From CAYRTD01 sp964528675 (GTDB lineage: Bacteria; Bacteroidota; Bacteroidia; Bacteroidales; GCA-2748055): DNA of 18,645 bases. Both the position numbers and the translations under genes were made by a program. Below are positions 16,412-18,645 of the stretch, piece by piece (within the stretch, counting starts at the first letter, position 1; each line of letters begins with the position of its first letter). The notes below the pieces were generated by a model. The model did no database searches and had not been told where the DNA came from. It was given only the letters and a program-made list of their open reading frames with translations. Where the stretch lies: assembly GCA_964528675.1 (NCBI GenBank), contig CAZGTU010000090.1, forward strand, positions 1 to 18,645, in the 5' to 3' direction.

Positions 16412-16881
16412 AATTAAGTGCCGTACTCTTGTTTGGACTTGGACTAACAGTTCTACAGGCACAAGAATGCGTTAACGCCACAGGCGGTAATGCTTTAGGC
16501 AACGGAGGCTCTGCGAGCTATTCCGTTGGACAGGTTATTTACCAAACGCTTACCGGAACAAACGGTTCGGTAGCGGAAGGTGTACAACAACCTTATGAAA
16601 TCTCAGTAGTAACAGCGATTGATGAAACCCAAGGCATAAACCTTTCGGTTTCGGCACATCCAAATCCTGTAACTGACTATCTTGCGTTGAGTATTAATGA
16701 ATTTGAAGTTTCAAATTTATCCTATCAACTGTATGATATAAACGGAAAAATTTTACAAAGCGGAAAAATTACAGGCAACCAAACAAGCATTACCATGAGC
16801 AACCTTGAGCCGGCTACCTATATTGTAAAAGTAATTCAGGGTAACAACGAAGTAAAAACATTTAAGATAATTAAACAGTAG
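16393..16881 (+). CDS. Small secreted protein with T9SS type A sorting domain
   Basis: The 162-residue precursor starts with a signal peptide: basic RHKRLK, hydrophobic core about 9-20, likely cut after LQAQ near residue 24. The mature N-terminal part (25-70) is a Gly/Ser-rich module beginning ECVNATGG and containing SYSVGQVIY, common in Bacteroidota surface proteins. The C-terminal part (about 85-162) is a type A T9SS sorting domain: HPNPVTDYL, then YQLYDINGKIL and the final TYIVKV...VKTFKIIKQ. This targets the protein through the type IX machinery to the cell surface or medium. No catalytic domain is present. It is followed 25 nt later by the collar protein gene and probably shares its transcript. 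Confidence 0.88.
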   Translation: MRHKRLKLSAVLLFGLGLTVLQAQECVNATGGNALGNGGSASYSVGQVIYQTLTGTNGSVAEGVQQPYEISVVTAIDETQGINLSVSAHPNPVTDYLALSINEFEVSNLSYQLYDINGKILQSGKITGNQTSITMSNLEPATYIVKVIQGNNEVKTFKIIKQ

Positions 16882-16906
16882 TATTTACCCCAAATATTAT
16901 AAGCAC

Positions 16907-18367
16907 ATGAAAAAATTATTTACACTTTTGGCAGCCGTATTATTAACGGCAAGCGTGTCAGCTCAAACACCAGAAAAAATGAGCTATCAGGCAATAATCC
17001 GTAACAGCAGCGATGCGTTAGTAACAAATACGCAAGTAGGCATGCAGATAAGCATTTTGCAGGGCACAGCAGACGGTTCACCAGTGTATGTAGAAACGCA
17101 AACCCCCACTACCAATGCCAATGGTTTAGTAAGTATTGAAATTGGAGATGGGATAGTACTTAATGGTGATTTTACAGCCATCGACTGGGCAAACGGACCA
17201 TATTACATTAAAACAGAAACCGACCCGGCAGGAAGCACAGATTACACCATAACAGGCACCAGCCAGTTATTAAGCGTACCTTATGCTTTGTATGCAAGAA
17301 AAGCAGAGACATTAACAGGTGAAATTATCGAAACTGACCCTGTTTATGGAGCATCCATAGCAAGTGGCATTACAGGAACTGATATAACTAATTGGAACAA
17401 TAAATTAGACAGCGAAACCGACCCTGCGTTTACAGCTTGGGATAAATCAGCAGATATTTCTATTACCGAAAGCCAAATCAGCGACTTGGGCACTTACATT
17501 AAAACCGAAACCGATCCTGTATATGGAGCATCGGTAACAAGTGGCATAGAAGCAAATGACATTGAAAACTGGGACAATGCCTATTCTGACAGACTTAAAT
17601 GGGATGGAGGAAGTGACGGCATTAATGCAACAGACGGCCGGAATTCCCTTGGCCTGGGTTCACTTGCGGTACTTGACCAAGTTCCCGATGAGTCCATAGA
17701 GGCGCAGCAGCTTGCAGAAAATTCAGTTAACAGGGATATAGCTGCACCTGATATTACAAACTACCTTGTACCCGTTGGCACGATTGTAATGTGGTCGGGG
17801 GCCATAGAAGAAATACCTGACGGCTGGCTCTTATGTGACGGCACAGAGGGCACTCCTGACCTGAGGGGCAGGTTTATAGTTGGATATGACAGTGAAGATG
17901 GCGATTATGATGTCATTAGCGCCGAGGGTGGTGCAAGCACACACACTCTCACATTGTTACAAATGCCAGAACATAATCATACTGCTACAACGGTTGCTGC
18001 GGGGGACCATTCTCATTCAGTTGAACTAACAACTTCCAGCGGCGGATCTCATTCTCATTCCGCCACTACCTCCCTGAGCGGAATGACCAAGCCTATGAGA
18101 TTCGCATCATCATACCGTTCCACAGGCTACAGTTCAGGAACACATTCCACTATAGGCCTGGGGAACAATCAATCCTACACTTATAACCCCGTCGCATCTA
18201 CCAACATATCTCTTGCCGGAACCCATGTGCATAATATTTCGGGAGATACTGACAATGCGTCAGATCATACTCATACCGTTACAATAGATAACTCAGGCGG
18301 AGGGGAAGCTTTTGATAAACGTCCGCCATACTTTGTTCTGGCATATATAATAAAAATTGAAAATTAA
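16907..18367 (+). CDS. Secreted phage tail-collar-like protein with HxH motifs
   Basis: The 486 residues begin with a signal peptide (1-20, cut around SVSAQ). The N-terminal module has MSYQAIIRNSSDALV, typical of Bacteroidota surface adhesin-like proteins. The middle contains two related segments, each starting ETDPVYGAS and ending in NW-N-type sequence (about 142 and 202). A tail-collar domain follows (about 288-327: PVGTIVMWSG, IPDGWLLCDG and TPDLRGRFIVGYD). The C-terminal part has five HxH motifs from H356 onwards (HNH, HSH, HSH, HVH, HTH) and ends with FDKRPPYFVLAYIIKIEN. In phage fibres, HxH pairs bind iron along a trimeric needle. No other phage genes are nearby, so this is a bacterial surface protein of fibre-like shape and not part of a prophage. 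Role is unknown; adhesion is plausible. No T9SS domain is present on this protein. Confidence 0.85.
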   Translation: MKKLFTLLAAVLLTASVSAQTPEKMSYQAIIRNSSDALVTNTQVGMQISILQGTADGSPVYVETQTPTTNANGLVSIEIGDGIVLNGDFTAIDWANGPYYIKTETDPAGSTDYTITGTSQLLSVPYALYARKAETLTGEIIETDPVYGASIASGITGTDITNWNNKLDSETDPAFTAWDKSADISITESQISDLGTYIKTETDPVYGASVTSGIEANDIENWDNAYSDRLKWDGGSDGINATDGRNSLGLGSLAVLDQVPDESIEAQQLAENSVNRDIAAPDITNYLVPVGTIVMWSGAIEEIPDGWLLCDGTEGTPDLRGRFIVGYDSEDGDYDVISAEGGASTHTLTLLQMPEHNHTATTVAAGDHSHSVELTTSSGGSHSHSATTSLSGMTKPMRFASSYRSTGYSSGTHSTIGLGNNQSYTYNPVASTNISLAGTHVHNISGDTDNASDHTHTVTIDNSGGGEAFDKRPPYFVLAYIIKIEN

Positions 18368-18466
18368 TTTATTGCAGTAAGGTATTATGCGAAGCAAATT
18401 TAACGAAAGCGATCAATTTTCTTGTTAATTTAGGATGAGAAATAACTGAAAGTCAAAAACTAACGA
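18368..18466. other. Non-coding segment after the collar gene
   Basis: I see no gene, no strong terminator hairpin and no copy of the A/B/C repeat here. The segment separates the last stop codon from site delta. Confidence 0.5.
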
Positions 18467-18603
18467 AACGCCAACATCGTGTATAGTGCATTTGGCGGAT
18501 AGAGCTAATTTCAAGGGTGTTACATCTAATAAACGGTGTAGGGGTTTGACAGATTTGTGCTTCGAATCGCCAAACGACACCATACACGCAAACCGTTTGC
18601 AGC
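18467..18603 (+). repeat. attC-like recombination site delta
   Basis: The site runs from AACGCCAAC (18467-18475) to ACCGTTTGCAGC (GTT at 18595-18597). The left arm at 18478-18497 (CGTGTATAGTG, TTTGGCG) pairs with the right arm at 18568-18588 (CGCCAAA, CACCATACACG). The AAC-to-GTT distance is 125 nt. Its right end, GTTTGCAGC, would start a further cassette beyond the window; that cassette is predicted to end in a site beginning GCTGCAAAC. Confidence 0.75.
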
Positions 18604-18645
18604 AAGCCAGAACTAATTAACATAAAAGTATAATCACAAAATTTG

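Larger units (their letters stand above)
16299..18595 (+). mobile_element. Integron-like cassette 3: T9SS protein and tail-collar protein
   Basis: The first bases, GTTGGCGTT (16298-16306), are exactly reverse-complementary to AACGCCAAC (18467-18475) in site delta. Both genes share the orientation of the site. The 92-nt leader after the boundary has a GGAGCTCC palindrome and a 16-codon reading frame, and the 3' segment between 18368 and 18466 holds no recognisable gene. Confidence 0.6.

Noticed and set aside
16907..18367. Prophage or tail-like particle
   Set aside because: There are no capsid, portal, sheath or lysis genes; the collar protein has a bacterial signal peptide.
1..18645. Classical integron with integrase and attI
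   Set aside because: No tyrosine recombinase gene or attI-like site is in the window; only cassette-like units are seen, so the recombinase must lie elsewhere or be of another kind.

Overview
This is a low-GC window, probably from a member of the Bacteroidota. The grounds are a type IX secretion (T9SS) C-terminal sorting domain, a secreted tail-collar protein of a kind common in that phylum, and the general lack of Shine-Dalgarno sequences. All convincing genes lie on the + strand. The left edge (1-45) looks like one end of an IS21-like insertion sequence. It abuts a helicase C-terminus (46-1365) that has lost its motor domains.

Positions 1990-14579 hold a compact type I restriction-modification and defence operon. 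The order is hsdM, an ORF6N-domain protein, a class III cyclase-like protein, an 80-residue protein, hsdS, an Abi_C-like protein, an AAA/ABC ATPase with a HEPN-like C-terminal motif, a DUF262-DUF1524 (GmrSD/SspE-like) nuclease, RhuM and hsdR. Most junctions overlap or touch, so translation is probably coupled. A frameshifted remnant of an hsdR 5' end lies between the DUF262 gene and RhuM. After the island come a UGT-type glycosyltransferase (14957-16255), a small T9SS cargo protein (16393-16881) and a secreted His-rich tail-collar protein (16907-18367).

The main finding concerns the non-coding DNA. Four imperfect palindromes (alpha 1569-1700, beta 14774-14910, gamma 16172-16306, delta 18467-18603) share one layout: AAC, left arm, spacer, a slightly longer right arm, then ACCGTT. 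The distance from AAC to GTT is 122-125 bp in all four. The 9-10 bases that begin with GTT at the end of one palindrome are exactly reverse-complementary to the bases that end in AAC at the start of the next palindrome. They are not complementary to the start of their own palindrome, apart from partial matches at alpha and gamma. This offset is what integron cassettes produce, because a circular cassette completes its own attC site with its own 5' end. The window therefore reads as three consecutive integron-like cassettes: about 13.2 kb (the whole defence island), about 1.4 kb (glycosyltransferase) and about 2.3 kb (T9SS protein plus collar protein). No integrase is present in the window.

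A second structured repeat (copies A, B and C) has a conserved loop and arms that change together. Copy A follows the truncated helicase, copy B follows hsdR, and copy C lies upstream of hsdM. A near-perfect 27-bp palindrome occurs twice around the ORF6N gene and may be an operator.
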